Assembly: GCA_964575095.1 (NCBI GenBank)
Contig: CAZNPA010000001.1
Span: 186,001-250,000, forward strand
DNA from: CAZNPA01 sp964575095
Lineage (GTDB): Bacteria; Pseudomonadota; Alphaproteobacteria; Rickettsiales; SXRF01
Direction: 5' to 3'
Length of the DNA stretch: 64,000 nucleotides
Shown: positions 11,201 through 21,625 of the stretch, in pieces
Position numbering within the stretch: the stretch's first letter is position 1
How the letters are laid out: every line of letters begins with the position of its first letter
Notes under the pieces: generated by a model
Databases searched by the model: none
Seen by the model: only the letters and a program-made list of their open reading frames with translations
Told to the model about the DNA's origin: nothing
Position numbers and translations under genes: made by a program

Positions 11201-11625
11201 GTGACGTACTCTTCCCATTCCTTGGTGTATTTCATCACCGACGTGCGGCAGTGGTCGTTGAATTTGCCGATACCGAAATTGGTGATGGCAGCGCGGCCGG
11301 AAATTCCCAGTTCTTTCTCGCTCCCCATCTCGGCGGGCAAGCCGTGGCAGTCCCAGCCGAAGCGACGCTCGACGCGCTTGCCGCGCATGGTTTGATACCG
11401 CGCGTATAAGTCTTTTACATAGCCGGTGAGCAAATGGCCGTAGTGCGGCAGGCCGTTGGCGAACGGCGGGCCGTCGTAGAAGATGAATTCCTCTGCGGCT
11501 TTACGATTTTCTATCGATTTCCCGAAAAGTTTTTCTTTTTCCCAAAAGGTGAGCACCGCTTCCTCGATTTTGGGAAAATCAGGATTGGCGTCGATCTCGG
11601 GGTAATGCTTGGCTTTATGGTTCAT
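8266..11625 (-). CDS. ileS: Isoleucyl-tRNA synthetase, type 2 (eukaryote-like)
   Basis: Charges tRNA-Ile with isoleucine; 1119 residues, longer than the roughly 930-residue type 1 bacterial enzymes. The class I signature is HYGH at residues 61-64 (GLPHYGHLLTG), the type 2 form. The CP1 editing domain contains TDADGTGIVHMAPGFGEDD. The KMSKS loop near residue 665 is unusual: LKYSKRLKNY, with Tyr where Met is expected. The anticodon-binding region and long C-terminal domain follow. Type 2 enzymes are generally insensitive to mupirocin. Two stretches, 8521-9085 and about 10590-10870, are markedly AT-rich against the rest of the gene. A perfect 11-bp inverted repeat lies inside the gene at 8541-8567. 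Confidence 0.96.
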   Translation of the reverse strand: MNHKAKHYPEIDANPDFPKIEEAVLTFWEKEKLFGKSIENRKAAEEFIFYDGPPFANGLPHYGHLLTGYVKDLYARYQTMRGKRVERRFGWDCHGLPAEMGSEKELGISGRAAITNFGIGKFNDHCRTSVMKYTKEWEEYVTRQARWVDFKHDYKTMDTNFMESVLWAFKQLYDKGLVYEAYRVMPYSWAAETPLSNFETKLDNSYREREDKAITVAFELNTPPKGAPKADKYYVLAWTTTPWTLPSNLALAVGDKVKYQALSDGEKCFIFQKPEAIEANKMALYLIHNEFLHANRINGIHTEISSPQGNLIAINPEAVHKAGQEILVKNLLGLSYHPLFPYFANHKHAFKILDGSSFVTDADGTGIVHMAPGFGEDDQKVAEANGIEIVVPVDGQGKFTDEIYDLPDLKLKDLNVIAETQGQTSNEPYKPEQVKKYGLANLRIINWLKNNGKLIKQEEIKHNYPHCWRTDQPLIYRAMPSWYVEVTKFRDRAVELNKQINWIPEHIRDGQMGHMLATAPDWSISRNRFWGTPIPVWRSKSGKIKVYGSIAELEKASGKKITDLHRPAIDEIVITEGGEEYKRVEDVFDCWFESGSMPFAQVHYPFENKEWFETHFPADFITEYVGQTRGWFNTLIMLSTALFDKPPFKNCICHGVVLDSETGLKYSKRLKNYKDPMEVMDKFGADALRWLMISSPVMRGQDLAVDPEGKFIRDVVRLAIKPIWNAYNFFTLYANADGIKAKFATDSQDVMDRYILAKCKQAVETIEKLLDAYDTPGACDAVSQFFEALNNWYIRRNKERFWKEKIDADKQAAYDTLYTVLTTMCAAAAPLLPLTLDDVYKGLTGEESVHLAEFPDVSKLPQEIKLVDDMDRAREVCNAVLSIRNNNKIRVRLPLAKVVVACKDPLKLDYLQEIIADETNVEKVEVSQNPKQYADQKKIVIKPSGLKLRLIPEGKDKKIGEIIAQTKKPGFMPKIIDDDTVEIAGEKIYRSKGEWRWGWEALPNNQLPFESIMQKSGEDIIVVLDTTITPELEAKGIARDLVRMIQQARKDAGLNVSDRIALSLDTGDAIAKAAKTHDGYIKEQTLAATLSFEKPATATFTAENTLDDHKVTIALSKCA

Positions 11626-11699
11626 GTTAAGAAGATTTTAAGGCTTATTCTGTATGTATAGTATCCTCTTAACGCCTCTGGACGCGGGTTGCAACTGAT

Positions 11700-12128
11700 A
11701 TGGAACAACGATTAACGCGAAGATTGATGAGCTATTGGCAAACCACCTGCAAAGGCGCCAAATACCCAGACATCAGCCATTTCAATGCCGATGCGGTAGA
11801 AGACATCATGCAGCATTGTTTCCGCGTCGCCGTCGATAATAAAACCCGGCCGATATTCATTTACGAGCAAATGGGCAGCGCGATCGCCGAAGTGCACGGC
11901 CGCGACCTGGTTGGCAGCCAGATCGAATCGCACACCATGTTGTTTCCCGGAAAAACGCTCTACCAGAGTCTGGTCAAAGCCTCCGGCGGCGTGGCGGTCG
12001 AAGACGAGGGGCATTTTCTTTCTCCGGACGGGCAAATGTACAAATACCGCGCCTGTATGCTGCCGTTCGGCAACCGCGCCCGCGGCGTGACGCACATCGT
12101 CATCGGTCTGTCGTATCGGGCTTTTTAG
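11700..12128 (+). CDS. PAS_5-like sensory domain protein
   Basis: A 142-residue soluble protein with no signal peptide. It begins with RRLMSYWQTTCKGAKYPDI, continues with a PAS-like core, and ends with YRACMLPFGNRARGVTHIVIGLSY. This matches the PAS_5 family (PF07310), common in alphaproteobacteria as stand-alone proteins of unknown role, often assumed to act as sensory or regulatory modules. It is divergent from ileS across 74 bases and 37 bases upstream of metC on the same strand, so it may be co-transcribed with metC. Confidence 0.7.
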   Translation: MEQRLTRRLMSYWQTTCKGAKYPDISHFNADAVEDIMQHCFRVAVDNKTRPIFIYEQMGSAIAEVHGRDLVGSQIESHTMLFPGKTLYQSLVKASGGVAVEDEGHFLSPDGQMYKYRACMLPFGNRARGVTHIVIGLSYRAF

Positions 12129-12165
12129 TTGATAGTTCGAGGTATTTTGTTACAACTGGAGCCCT

Positions 12166-13329
12166 ATGCGCAAAAGAGAAACCCTCCTCGCCACCTTAGG
12201 CTTATCGCCCAGCGACCGCGGCGCCGTCAACGTGCCGGTGCATCGCGCATCGACGCTGCTTTTTCCCGACCTCGCCACCTTCGAGGCCGCCGACCGCGGC
12301 GAATACCCGCATCCCACCTACGCCCGCTACGGCACGCCCAACTCGGAAGCGCTGGAAAAAAGCCTCGCCATGCTGCAGGAAGCCGACCATGCCATCGTCA
12401 CCTCGTCGGGATTATCCGCCGTCGTCACTACGTTGATGGCGTTCCTGGATGCCGGCGACCATCTGTTGATGGTGGACAGCGTCTACGGCCCGACGCGCCG
12501 CTTCTGCGACGGCGTTTTAAAACGCCTCGGCGTCGAGGTCACCTATTATGACCCGCGCATCGGCGGCAAGATCGCCGGACTGATAAAGAAAAATACCCGT
12601 GTCGTCTATATGGAAAGCCCGGGGTCGCTGACCTTCGAGGTGCAGGACATCCCCGCCATCTGCAAAGCCGCGCACGCGAAGAAATGCATCACCATCGGCG
12701 ATTTGACGTGGGCGACGCCGCTTTACGCCAAGCCGTTCAAGCTGGGGCTCGACGTTTGCATCCACTCCATCACCAAATATGTCGCCGGCCATGCCGACCT
12801 GATGATGGGCGCCATCATCTGCAACAAGAATTACCACCCGCAATTGTTGACCACCTACCGCAACATGGGCGCGTGCCCCAGCGCCGACAACTGCTATCTC
12901 GCGCAACGGGGACTCCGTACCATGGCCGTGCGTGTCAAGCAGCAAGCGGAAAACGCAATGAAAGTGGCAAAATGGCTGCAAGCGCGGCCGGAAGTCGAAG
13001 CCGTGCTGTACCCGCCGCTGCAGGACGACCCGGGATATAAATTATGGCGGCGCGATTTCACCGGCGCTTCGAGCCTGTTCGGCTTCGCGCTGAAACCCGT
13101 TTCGCACAAGGCACTGGCCGCGATGTTCGACCGGCTGCAACTTTTCGGCATGGGCTACAGCTGGGGCGGATTTGAAAGTTTGATTACCACTTTCAACACC
13201 GAAAAACGCAAATCAAATGCCTGGCCGTATAAAGGGCAGGGCGTGCGCATCCACATCGGCCTCGAACATCCCGAGGATTTGATAAAAGATTTAGAGGCCG
13301 GGTTTAAGCGGATGAAGAAGGCAAAATAG
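12166..13329 (+). CDS. metC: Cystathionine beta-lyase
   Basis: PLP-dependent enzyme of the Cys/Met metabolism family, 387 residues. It cleaves cystathionine to homocysteine, pyruvate and ammonia in methionine synthesis. The PLP lysine lies in SITKYVAGHADLMMG. Upstream are YARYGTPN, the cofactor-binding SSGLSAV and GDLTWATPLYAKP, where the usual Asn-Thr of GDNTWATP is Leu-Thr. The C-terminal SWGGFESL segment is typical of beta-lyases rather than gamma-synthases. The start is preceded by CTGGAG. The gene converges on argG with a 2-base gap, leaving no room for a separate terminator. Confidence 0.9.
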   Translation: MRKRETLLATLGLSPSDRGAVNVPVHRASTLLFPDLATFEAADRGEYPHPTYARYGTPNSEALEKSLAMLQEADHAIVTSSGLSAVVTTLMAFLDAGDHLLMVDSVYGPTRRFCDGVLKRLGVEVTYYDPRIGGKIAGLIKKNTRVVYMESPGSLTFEVQDIPAICKAAHAKKCITIGDLTWATPLYAKPFKLGLDVCIHSITKYVAGHADLMMGAIICNKNYHPQLLTTYRNMGACPSADNCYLAQRGLRTMAVRVKQQAENAMKVAKWLQARPEVEAVLYPPLQDDPGYKLWRRDFTGASSLFGFALKPVSHKALAAMFDRLQLFGMGYSWGGFESLITTFNTEKRKSNAWPYKGQGVRIHIGLEHPEDLIKDLEAGFKRMKKAK

Positions 13330-13331
13330 CC

Positions 13332-14537
13332 TTACTTCTTCAACAACCTTAATCTCAGCGCATTCAATTTGATAAATCCCGCCGCGTCTTTCTGGTCGTA
13401 AACGGAATCGGCCTCGAAGGTGACGTGCTGCTGGCTGTAGAGGCTCTTGGGCGATTTGCGGCCATCAACCGAGACGCTGCCTTTGAATAATTTGAGCCGC
13501 ACGGTGCCGCTGACATTGGCCTGCGATTTATCGATGAGAGATTGCAGCATCTCACGTTCCGGCGACCACCAGTAGCCGTTGTAAATCAACTCGGCGTAGC
13601 GCGGCATCAGCTCATCTTTCAAATGCGATGCACCTCTGTCCAATGTCAGCGATTCCATGGCGCGGTGCGCGGCGAGCAATATCGTGCCGCCGGGCGTTTC
13701 GTAGACGCCGCGCGATTTCATGCCGACATAGCGGTTCTCAACCAAATCTAATCTTCCAATGCCGTGCTTGCCGCCCAATTCATTTAATTTGGTGAGCAGC
13801 ATGGCCGGCGATAATTTCTTGCCGTCCACCGCCACCGCATCGCCTTTTTCAAACTCGACTTCGATCATTTGCGGTTCGTTGGGCGCGGATTTTGGCGAGA
13901 CGCTGCGCGTGAACATATCCTCGTCGGGCGCTACCCACGGGTCTTCCAGTGCCTTGCCCTCATAGGAGATATGCAATAGATTGGCGTCGGTGGAGTAGGG
14001 CGCTTCCCCACGTTTGTCTTTGGCGATGGGAATCTGGTGCTTTTCGGCGTACTCGATTAATTTCGTGCGCGAATTCAGATCCCACTCGCGCCACGGCGCA
14101 ATGACTTTGATGTCGGGTTTCAGCGCGTAATATCCAAGCTCGAAGCGCACCTGGTCATTGCCCTTGCCGGTCGCGCCATGCGACACGGCGTCGGCGCCGG
14201 TTTTAATGGCAATCTCGATTTGTCTTTTTGCAATCAGCGGCCGTGCAATGGATGTTCCCAGCAGATAGACGCCTTCGTATAACGTATTGGCGCGAAACAT
14301 CGGGAAGACGTAATCGCGCACGAATTCCTCGCGCAGATCTTCGACGTAAATTTCCTTGACGCCCAGCATCTCGGCTTTCTTGCGCGCCGGCTCCAGCTCG
14401 CCGCCCTGGCCCAAATCGGCGGTGAACGTCACCACCTCGCAGCCGTAGGTCTCCTGCAGCCAGCGCAATATCACCGACGTATCGAGGCCGCCGGAATAAG
14501 CGAGTACGACTTTTTTGATTTTTTTGTTCATCGTCAT
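13332..14537 (-). CDS. argG: Argininosuccinate synthase
   Basis: Joins citrulline and aspartate with ATP in arginine synthesis; 401 residues, the normal family length. The N-terminal PP-loop is [16 protein letters not shown]. The substrate-binding segments [15 protein letters not shown] and [15 protein letters not shown] are present. Starts at 14537 and 14531 (two ATGs two codons apart) are both possible, as neither has a strong ribosome site. It is divergent from hfq across 82 bases that hold a promoter-like sequence and a palindrome. Confidence 0.96.
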   Translation of the reverse strand: MTMNKKIKKVVLAYSGGLDTSVILRWLQETYGCEVVTFTADLGQGGELEPARKKAEMLGVKEIYVEDLREEFVRDYVFPMFRANTLYEGVYLLGTSIARPLIAKRQIEIAIKTGADAVSHGATGKGNDQVRFELGYYALKPDIKVIAPWREWDLNSRTKLIEYAEKHQIPIAKDKRGEAPYSTDANLLHISYEGKALEDPWVAPDEDMFTRSVSPKSAPNEPQMIEVEFEKGDAVAVDGKKLSPAMLLTKLNELGGKHGIGRLDLVENRYVGMKSRGVYETPGGTILLAAHRAMESLTLDRGASHLKDELMPRYAELIYNGYWWSPEREMLQSLIDKSQANVSGTVRLKLFKGSVSVDGRKSPKSLYSQQHVTFEADSVYDQKDAAGFIKLNALRLRLLKK

Positions 14538-14551
14538 GTTACTAAAAATAG

Positions 14552-14580
14552 TTGCGCTGCCGTAAATGAAGGTCTAGGCT
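14552..14580 (+). promoter_or_regulatory. Probable hfq promoter
   Basis: TTGCGC (14552-14557) and TAGGCT (14575-14580) are separated by exactly 17 bases and placed 40 bases before the hfq start. Similar TTGCG -35 boxes precede serA (43893) and serC (39778; there the TATACT box is 15 bases away). The call rests on sequence match and position only. Confidence 0.45.
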
Positions 14581-14599
14581 TTGATTATTCAATAATCAA
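14581..14599. promoter_or_regulatory. Palindrome at the predicted hfq transcription start
   Basis: TTGATTATT and AATAATCAA form a perfect 9-bp inverted repeat around a single base, immediately after the predicted -10 box. A protein bound here would block initiation. It could instead form a small hairpin at the very 5' end of the mRNA. It lies in the divergent argG-hfq gap. Confidence 0.45.
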
Positions 14600-14619
14600 G
14601 AGCATATGTGAGGTGCCCC

Positions 14620-14883
14620 ATGGCTGAAAAAGCCCAGAACGTGCAGGACGTGTTCTTAAACACCCTGCGCAAGAAAAAAATCCCGGTGACGATTTTCCTG
14701 TCCAACGGCGTCAAATTACAGGGCAACATCACCAGCTTCGATAATTTTTCGGTGCTGCTGCGCCGCGGCCCGCAAGTGCAGCTGGTCTATAAGCACACCA
14801 TCGCCACCGTCGTTCCATCAGCCGCCGTCGTGCTGCACGAAGAAGAAGGCGTCGATGCTGCGCAGGCAGCAGCCGAGGGATAA
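14620..14883 (+). CDS. hfq: RNA chaperone Hfq
   Basis: Sm-like hexameric RNA chaperone that pairs small RNAs with mRNAs; 87 residues. The Sm1 part is [26 protein letters not shown] with [10 protein letters not shown], and Sm2 is the conserved [11 protein letters not shown] (YKHAIST in many species). A short Ala/Glu-rich tail follows. The ATG at 14620 was chosen over an in-frame GTG at 14608 because Hfq proteins begin MAEKxQN; GAGGTG upstream is a usable ribosome site. hflX follows after a palindromic repeat, the classical hfq-hflX pairing. Confidence 0.96.
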   Translation: MAEKAQNVQDVFLNTLRKKKIPVTIFLSNGVKLQGNITSFDNFSVLLRRGPQVQLVYKHTIATVVPSAAVVLHEEEGVDAAQAAAEG

Positions 14884-14887
14884 TAAT

Positions 14888-14963
14888 TTGTCATCCCCGT
14901 GAAAGCGGGGATCTTAAGCAACACATTGCGAAAATAAGATTCCCGCTTTTGCGGGAATGACAA
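14888..14963. repeat. Double-hairpin GC palindrome between hfq and hflX
   Basis: An outer TTGTCAT (14888-14894) pairs with ATGACAA (14957-14963). Inside are two short hairpins, ATCCCCG/CGGGGAT and ATTCCCGC/GCGGGAAT. This is the widespread TCATCCCCG-type palindrome, also at 28156, 47935 and 50764 and inside the gene at 57190. It fills nearly the whole hfq-hflX gap and may attenuate transcription or stabilise hfq mRNA. Confidence 0.75.
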
Positions 14964-14967
14964 AAAT

Positions 14968-16216
<1,249 letters not shown>

Positions 16217-16224
<8 letters not shown>

Positions 16225-16975
16225 ACATTCGATTTCTATTTTTTTATCGCTGATAGTGTCTGCCGCTTCCGCTCAGGCTGCAGATTCCATCACCGTCATG
16301 GCCGATCCGTCGCTCAGCGTTGCCATCAGCGAGATCGCCCGCAATTACGCCCGCGACAATGGCGTCACTGTTACCACTTCCTATATCTCGTTCAAGGAAC
16401 AGCAAACGCAACTCACCGAAGGCGGCGCCGCCGACGTGCTGATCACGCCGCTGCCGCAATGGGTGGAAGAATTAAAAACGCAAGGGCTGATCGATGTTTA
16501 TTCGCCGACGCCGGTGGCGAAAAACCGTCTGGCGCTGGTCGGCCCGGTGGACAGCCCGCTGGAGATCGACTGGAACGGCAAATTTCCGACAGCAAGAATC
16601 ATCAATCTCATCGGCGGCGAACCGGGATTCGTCGTCGGCAACCCCGACACGCTGCCGGAAGGCGTCTACGCCAGGGAGACGCTTCGTACGCTGGGTGCTG
16701 CGGAATATCTTGAGCCTTACACGCTCTACCCAAAACAGCTCAGCGAAATGTTCGGCATGGTCATCAACCAAAAAGCCTACGGGTTGTTTTTCGCTTCCAG
16801 CATAAGCGAAAGAGACGATATGCGTGTGATCAGCGTGGTGCCGGAAAATCTGCACAAGCCGATCCAGTATTACGCCGTCGTCATCGCCGGTGAGAACATG
16901 ACGCCGGCGCGCACGTTCCTTGAATATCTAAAAACCGAGGCGGCGCAATCTATTTTCCGCGAGGACGGGCTATGA
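16217..16975 (+). CDS. ModA-like periplasmic substrate-binding protein
   Basis: A 252-residue secreted protein with a signal peptide in about the first 22 residues (ISIFLSLIVSAASAQA). The mature part resembles molybdate-binding ModA: ITVMADPSLSVAISEIARNYA, EGGAADVLITPLPQWVEELKTQGLID and VAKNRLALVGP. The expected second half follows, with NPDTLPEGVYARETL. No ABC permease or ATPase lies nearby; it overlaps hflX by 8 bases and the next membrane protein by 4. The ligand is unknown. It may be an orphan binding protein working with the fused membrane protein, or may use a transporter encoded elsewhere. The start was chosen to give the signal peptide. Confidence 0.7.
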
Positions 16976-19545
16976 AAAACAATCTTCTCATTTTCTCGTT
17001 CCTCATTCTGATCGGCATCTTTTGCGGCGCCATGATGATGACCTTCTCGCTGACGTTGTTTTCCATCGAGAAAATGGCGGAGCAGAAAAACCTTGTCGCC
17101 GCCTTATGGCTTGGGTTTTGCGTTTTAGGCCCGATTATTTTATTGGAACTGCGGAAACTCACCACGAAAATAGCGGCGCATCTGCCGCTGACCGACGCCA
17201 CGCGCGCGCAATTTCTGAAATTCCATCCGGCAACCTACGTCATTTTTCTGGGCTACGGGCTGGTGCTGGCGGGCGTCAAAGCCAACGTCGCATTCACATT
17301 GCTGATGCTCCTGCTGTTTATCACCGTGCAAATCATCCTGCTGTGGTGCGTCGCCGACCAGCCGCAAAAAACGCGTTGGCTGCATTCGCTCGATGCCATT
17401 CCCTTGCTGTTCTTTTTCTCCGGATTCGCGGCATTGGTCTACCAGGTCGTATGGCAACGCGTGCTGTTCGCCACCTTCGGCACCAACATCGAATCGGTCA
17501 CCGTCATCGTTTCAGTCTTCATGTTTGGCCTGGGCGTCGGCGCGCTGGCGGGCGGGCAGGTGCAGAAGCATTTTCCGCATCGTTTACTCGAATATTTCAT
17601 CGGCGCTGAAATCGCCATCGGCCTCTTCGGCCTGATCAGCATACCGCTAATACAAACCGTCGGCTGGTGGGCGCCGCACGACTCGCTCCTCTCCCTGATT
17701 GCGGTAACGTATGCCTTGCTGGCGCTGCCGACCATGCTGATGGGAAGCACGCTGCCGCTTCTGGTCGGCTACCTGCAACGGCATTACCGAAATCTCGGCA
17801 CCATCGTCGGGAAACTCTATGCCTATAACACGCTGGGATCGGCGCTGGCGTCGCTGCTGACGGTTATGCTGCTTTTTACCATGATGGGACGGCAATCGAC
17901 GCTGATCGTCGCCGCCGCCTGCAATATGCTGACTGCCGCCGCTGTCTGGTATTTTTATAAACAACAATCCGGCCAACCGCTTGCCGATGCCGTCGAAACA
18001 AACGCCGTTCATGGCTCTTTACCTTATCGCTCGGCACTGTTGCTCTCGGCGCTGATCGGTTATGTCTCGCTTAGCCTGGAGATTCTCTGGTTTCGCGTCT
18101 TAGGTTTCATGACCTCCAACCTGCCGCAGGTCTTCGGCGTGATGCTGGCGATTTTTCTGGCCGGTATCGCTTACGGCTCACTCAAGGCCAAGCGCTGGAG
18201 CGAATCGGGCCGCGACGCGCAGGCATTCGTTCATTCCTCGTTGATATGGCTGGCGGCCATCGCTTATCTTTCCGTACCTGTCGCCGGAATGTTATCCGCC
18301 GGCGTAGGAAAATTCGCCGGCATCATCGCCGGCTATATCGCCATCGGCCTGCTCGCATATTTTTCCGGCGGGCTGTTTCCGCTGCTGTGCCAGATGGGCG
18401 TTTCGCATTCGCAGGGAAAACAGGCCGGAGTGGCCGTCTCCTGGATTTACTTTCTCAATATCGTCGGCGCGACGCTGGGCTCTCTCATCACCGGATTTAT
18501 CCTGTTCGACGCCTTCGCACTGCCATGGAACGTGATTATCATCAGCGCCCTCATCGTCGGGCTTTTGATGTTCCTGCCGCGCGCGCCGTCTTTTTCCCGC
18601 TACGCGCTGGCGGCGGCGGCGATCATGGGGATGATCGGCCTGCAGCCGTTTTTTTACAAAGACATCATCGGAAAATTACAGGGAGTGCCTGAAATGATCG
18701 CCTCCCCCAAATACGTCAACGAAACCCGCCACGGCATCATCACCGTCTTTGAAGACAAGGACGGTGACATGATCTTCGGCAACGGCGCCTATGACGGCCG
18801 CTTCAACATCGACCCGGCGAGGGACAGCAACGGCATCACCCGCGTCTACATGCTGGCGGCTTTGCACCCAAAACCCGAACGCGTGCTGGAAATGGGCATG
18901 AGCGCGGCCTCGGCGACGAAAGTGATTACGATGTACCGGCCGCTGCAGCAGTTGCGGACCGTAGAAATCAACCCGGGCTATGCCGATGTCATCGCCCATT
19001 ATCCGGAAATCGATTCGGCGCTGCATCATCCCAAAATGAAACTGACGATCGACGACGGCCGCCGCTGGCTGCTCAACCATCCCGACGAACGTTTCGACGT
19101 CATCACCATGAATACGATCTATTACTGGCGCAACAACGCCACGCATCTCCTTTCGCGAGAATTCCTGGAGATTTGCAAGCGCCACCTGAATCCGGGCGGC
19201 ATTATTTATTACAATACCACCGGCGCGCGCGACAGCGCCTATACGGTGGCACACCTGTTCAAGCACGTCGTGAGGGTCCATAATTTCGTCGCCGCCAGCG
19301 ACAGCCCGTTTAACCTTACTCCCGCGCAAAAAAAGAAAAACCTGCTGGCCTTTATCGGCGATAACGGCAAGCCGGTATTCGCCCATCCCAACGAAGCGCT
19401 GCTGGAAACACTGGCCAATGCGCCGCTACAAGATATCCGCGAAGAGATATTGGCCGAAAACAACCTGTGGCTCATCACCGACGATAACATGGCGTCGGAA
19501 TACAAGATCAATTACGCATTCCTGCCGCCGGGATTCTATCAGTGA
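16972..19545 (+). CDS. Membrane protein fused to a spermidine-synthase-like domain
   Basis: An 857-residue protein. An N-terminal block of about four membrane helices (first 140 residues) precedes the recognised transporter-like region that begins [20 protein letters not shown] and continues [13 protein letters not shown]. From about residue 580 there is a soluble Rossmann domain like spermidine synthase: [37 protein letters not shown] and [11 protein letters not shown]. The DSSDP segment of true aminopropyltransferases reads MNTIYYW, so polyamine synthesis is doubtful. Such fusions are widespread with unknown function. It overlaps the ModA-like gene by ATGA and converges on tsaD with a 7-base overlap. 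Confidence 0.75.
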   Translation: MKNNLLIFSFLILIGIFCGAMMMTFSLTLFSIEKMAEQKNLVAALWLGFCVLGPIILLELRKLTTKIAAHLPLTDATRAQFLKFHPATYVIFLGYGLVLAGVKANVAFTLLMLLLFITVQIILLWCVADQPQKTRWLHSLDAIPLLFFFSGFAALVYQVVWQRVLFATFGTNIESVTVIVSVFMFGLGVGALAGGQVQKHFPHRLLEYFIGAEIAIGLFGLISIPLIQTVGWWAPHDSLLSLIAVTYALLALPTMLMGSTLPLLVGYLQRHYRNLGTIVGKLYAYNTLGSALASLLTVMLLFTMMGRQSTLIVAAACNMLTAAAVWYFYKQQSGQPLADAVETNAVHGSLPYRSALLLSALIGYVSLSLEILWFRVLGFMTSNLPQVFGVMLAIFLAGIAYGSLKAKRWSESGRDAQAFVHSSLIWLAAIAYLSVPVAGMLSAGVGKFAGIIAGYIAIGLLAYFSGGLFPLLCQMGVSHSQGKQAGVAVSWIYFLNIVGATLGSLITGFILFDAFALPWNVIIISALIVGLLMFLPRAPSFSRYALAAAAIMGMIGLQPFFYKDIIGKLQGVPEMIASPKYVNETRHGIITVFEDKDGDMIFGNGAYDGRFNIDPARDSNGITRVYMLAALHPKPERVLEMGMSAASATKVITMYRPLQQLRTVEINPGYADVIAHYPEIDSALHHPKMKLTIDDGRRWLLNHPDERFDVITMNTIYYWRNNATHLLSREFLEICKRHLNPGGIIYYNTTGARDSAYTVAHLFKHVVRVHNFVAASDSPFNLTPAQKKKNLLAFIGDNGKPVFAHPNEALLETLANAPLQDIREEILAENNLWLITDDNMASEYKINYAFLPPGFYQ

Positions 19546-20669
19546 TGCATCTCGGCCAGCGGCCAGCGGGCGCGCGGCTCGAAGTCCAAACCATCCGTCA
19601 GCTTAAGCCGCAGGCGCTCGACACCCGCCCAGGCGATCATGGCCGCATTGTCGGTGCATAGCGCAACCGGCGGCGCTATGAACCGCACCCCGTATTCCTT
19701 CGCCAGCGTTTCTAATTTTCCGCGCAAATACTGGTTGGCCGCCACGCCGCCCGCCACCACCAGCGCCGGGACATGGCACATCTTCAGCGCATGGCGCGTG
19801 CGTTCTTCGACATGCAGCGCCGCCGTATATTGGAACGAAGCGCAGATGTCTGCGACAGTGGCGAGTGGCAAGTGACGAGTGGCGAGTGAAGAGATATCGC
19901 TTTCTCTACTGGCCACTAACCACTCGTCACTCACCACTTTTCGCACTGCCGTTTTGAGGCCGGAGAATGAAAAATCGCAGCCGTCGCGGCCTTTCAGCGG
20001 CACGGAGAAATGGTAGGCGCGTTCGTTGCCGCTTTTGGCCAGCTTCTCCACCGCCGGGCCGCCTGCCTGCGCGAAGCCGGAGTTGAGCGCCTCGCCGGTT
20101 ACAGACCGAATATAGCTTCGCTCCGGCGTAGGCAGGCCGGGCATTCCTAGCCCCAGCATCTTGGCGGTTTTGTCGAAGGCTTCGCCCAGCGCGTCGTCAA
20201 CCGTGCCGCCGAGCTTTTCGTATTGCCCGACGCCGCGCACCACCAAAAACTGACAATGCCCGCCGGAGACCAGCAACAATAAAAAGGGGAATTCGATATT
20301 ATCGGTAAGCCGTGCCGTCAGCGCGTGGCCTTCCAAGTGATTGACGGCGATGAACGGCTTTTTTACCACCGAGGCCAGCGCCTTGCCGGTCATGCAGCCG
20401 ACGATGACGCCGCCAATCAGCCCCGGCCCGCCGGTGGCGGCGATGCCGTCGAGGTCGTTTAACGTCACGTTCGCCTCTTTCAGCGCCCTGATAATCACGG
20501 CATCGAGCTGCTCGATATGCGCGCGCGCGGCGATTTCCGGCACCACGCCGCCGTAAGGCAGGTGTTCGGCGGTCTGCGAGAGCACGACGTTCGAGCGTAT
20601 TTCGCGCGTGCCGGAAACGACGGCGGCGGCCGTTTCATCACAACTGGTTTCAATGCCTAAGATGAGCAT
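19539..20669 (-). CDS. tsaD: tRNA N6-adenosine threonylcarbamoyltransferase TsaD
   Basis: Transfers threonylcarbamoyl to A37 of ANN-decoding tRNAs; 376 residues, slightly longer than usual. The N-terminus [17 protein letters not shown], the metal motif [15 protein letters not shown] and C-terminal [10 protein letters not shown] are present. I chose the ATG at 20669, where the protein begins like other TsaD; an upstream frame reads into the flanking repeat. An inverted repeat of heptamers (19857-19941) is embedded in frame after [11 protein letters not shown] and adds about 28 residues (VSDEWLVAS...LATRHLPLA) before DICASFQ. The frame stays open, so a functional enzyme with an extra loop is likely. 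Confidence 0.93.
   Translation of the reverse strand: MLILGIETSCDETAAAVVSGTREIRSNVVLSQTAEHLPYGGVVPEIAARAHIEQLDAVIIRALKEANVTLNDLDGIAATGGPGLIGGVIVGCMTGKALASVVKKPFIAVNHLEGHALTARLTDNIEFPFLLLLVSGGHCQFLVVRGVGQYEKLGGTVDDALGEAFDKTAKMLGLGMPGLPTPERSYIRSVTGEALNSGFAQAGGPAVEKLAKSGNERAYHFSVPLKGRDGCDFSFSGLKTAVRKVVSDEWLVASRESDISSLATRHLPLATVADICASFQYTAALHVEERTRHALKMCHVPALVVAGGVAANQYLRGKLETLAKEYGVRFIAPPVALCTDNAAMIAWAGVERLRLKLTDGLDFEPRARWPLAEMHH
19857..19941. repeat. Heptamer-unit inverted repeat inside tsaD
   Basis: The left arm is tandem AGTGRCR-type heptamers (19857-19892). The right arm is the complementary CACT-type heptamers (about 19908-19941), with a 15-base loop. It is translated in frame within tsaD with no stop codon. 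The unit sequence closely resembles the element at 36171-36285. Confidence 0.8.
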
Positions 20670-20671
20670 GG

Positions 20672-20749
20672 TTGACGGTTGATAGTTGATAGTTGATGGT
20701 GAATGGTTAAGCTGCCACACTATCAACCACCAACCACCAACTATCAACT
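20672..20749. repeat. Heptamer-unit inverted repeat filling the tsaD-hemC gap
   Basis: Left heptamers GTTGACG, GTTGATA, GTTGATA, GTTGATG are mirrored by ACTATCA, ACCACCA, ACCACCA, ACTATCA. The element abuts the hemC ATG at 20750 and lies 2 bases from the tsaD ATG. The whole divergent gap is repeat sequence, so promoters and ribosome sites of both genes must lie in it or inside the genes. Confidence 0.82.
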
Positions 20750-21625
20750 ATGAAAATTTGCATCGGTACAAGAAAAAGTCCGCTGGCGCTGGCGCAGGCC
20801 GGGCAGATACGCACGACCCTCATGGCTGCGCATCCGGGTATCGCCGTCGAATTGGTGCATATCGTGACCAGCGGCGACATATTCACCGACCGGCCGCTCG
20901 CCGACATCGGCGGCAAGGGCCTCTTCACGAAAGAGATCGAAGAAGCGTTGCTGGCAAAGAGTATCGATATTGCCGTGCATTCGGTGAAAGATATGGAAAC
21001 CGTGCTGCCGGACGGCTTGGTGATCGGCTGTATGCCGGAGCGCGAGGATGCGCGCGATGTGCTGATCGGCGCCGCGTCATTCACCGATATTCCCAACAAT
21101 GCGACTTTCGGCACGGCGTCGCTCCGGCGCGCGGCGCAGGTGCTGATGAAACGACCGGATGTAAGAATCGTCTCGATGCGCGGCAATGTTGAAACGCGGC
21201 TTAAAAAAATAGCGCAAGGTGAAATACAGGCGACGCTGCTGGCCAAGGCGGGATTGAACCGCCTCGGCTTGGATGAGGGAACGCCGTTGGCGGTTTCGGA
21301 ATTCTTGCCCGCCGTCGGGCAGGGCGCCATCGGCATCGAATGCCGCGCCGACGATAAGAGAGTACGCGATTTTTTAGCACCGCTATCGCACAAACGCACC
21401 GAAATCGCCGTCACCTGCGAACGCGCATTCCTGCGCGCGCTTGACGGTTCCTGCCGCACGCCGATTGCGGGTTATGCCACCGTTGAAAATGACAGGATGC
21501 ATTTTGAAGGCTTGCTGGCTGCGCCCGACGGCGGCAAGCACTGGCGCATCAGCAGGCAGGGCAGCATCCACGATGCGGCGCAACTAGGCCATGACGCAGG
21601 GAAAGAGTTGCGCGCGAAATCTTAG
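20750..21625 (+). CDS. hemC: Porphobilinogen deaminase (hydroxymethylbilane synthase)
   Basis: Polymerises four porphobilinogens into hydroxymethylbilane for heme; 291 residues. The N-terminus ICIGTRKSPLALAQAG, the central VHSVKDMET, the arginine-rich GTASLRRAAQ, and the cofactor cysteine in ALDGSCRTPIAGYA are present. The final lobe is slightly short. It is divergent from tsaD, a common alphaproteobacterial layout, but hemD does not follow; the next gene is on the other strand. The start is immediately preceded by the repeat's CAACT, with no Shine-Dalgarno. The stop overlaps the convergent gene's stop as TTAG. Confidence 0.95.
   Translation: MKICIGTRKSPLALAQAGQIRTTLMAAHPGIAVELVHIVTSGDIFTDRPLADIGGKGLFTKEIEEALLAKSIDIAVHSVKDMETVLPDGLVIGCMPEREDARDVLIGAASFTDIPNNATFGTASLRRAAQVLMKRPDVRIVSMRGNVETRLKKIAQGEIQATLLAKAGLNRLGLDEGTPLAVSEFLPAVGQGAIGIECRADDKRVRDFLAPLSHKRTEIAVTCERAFLRALDGSCRTPIAGYATVENDRMHFEGLLAAPDGGKHWRISRQGSIHDAAQLGHDAGKELRAKS

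Noticed and set aside
19857..20749. Short tandem repeats considered as a CRISPR array
   Set aside because: Units are 7-8 bases without spacers, mirrored around a loop, and no cas genes are nearby.
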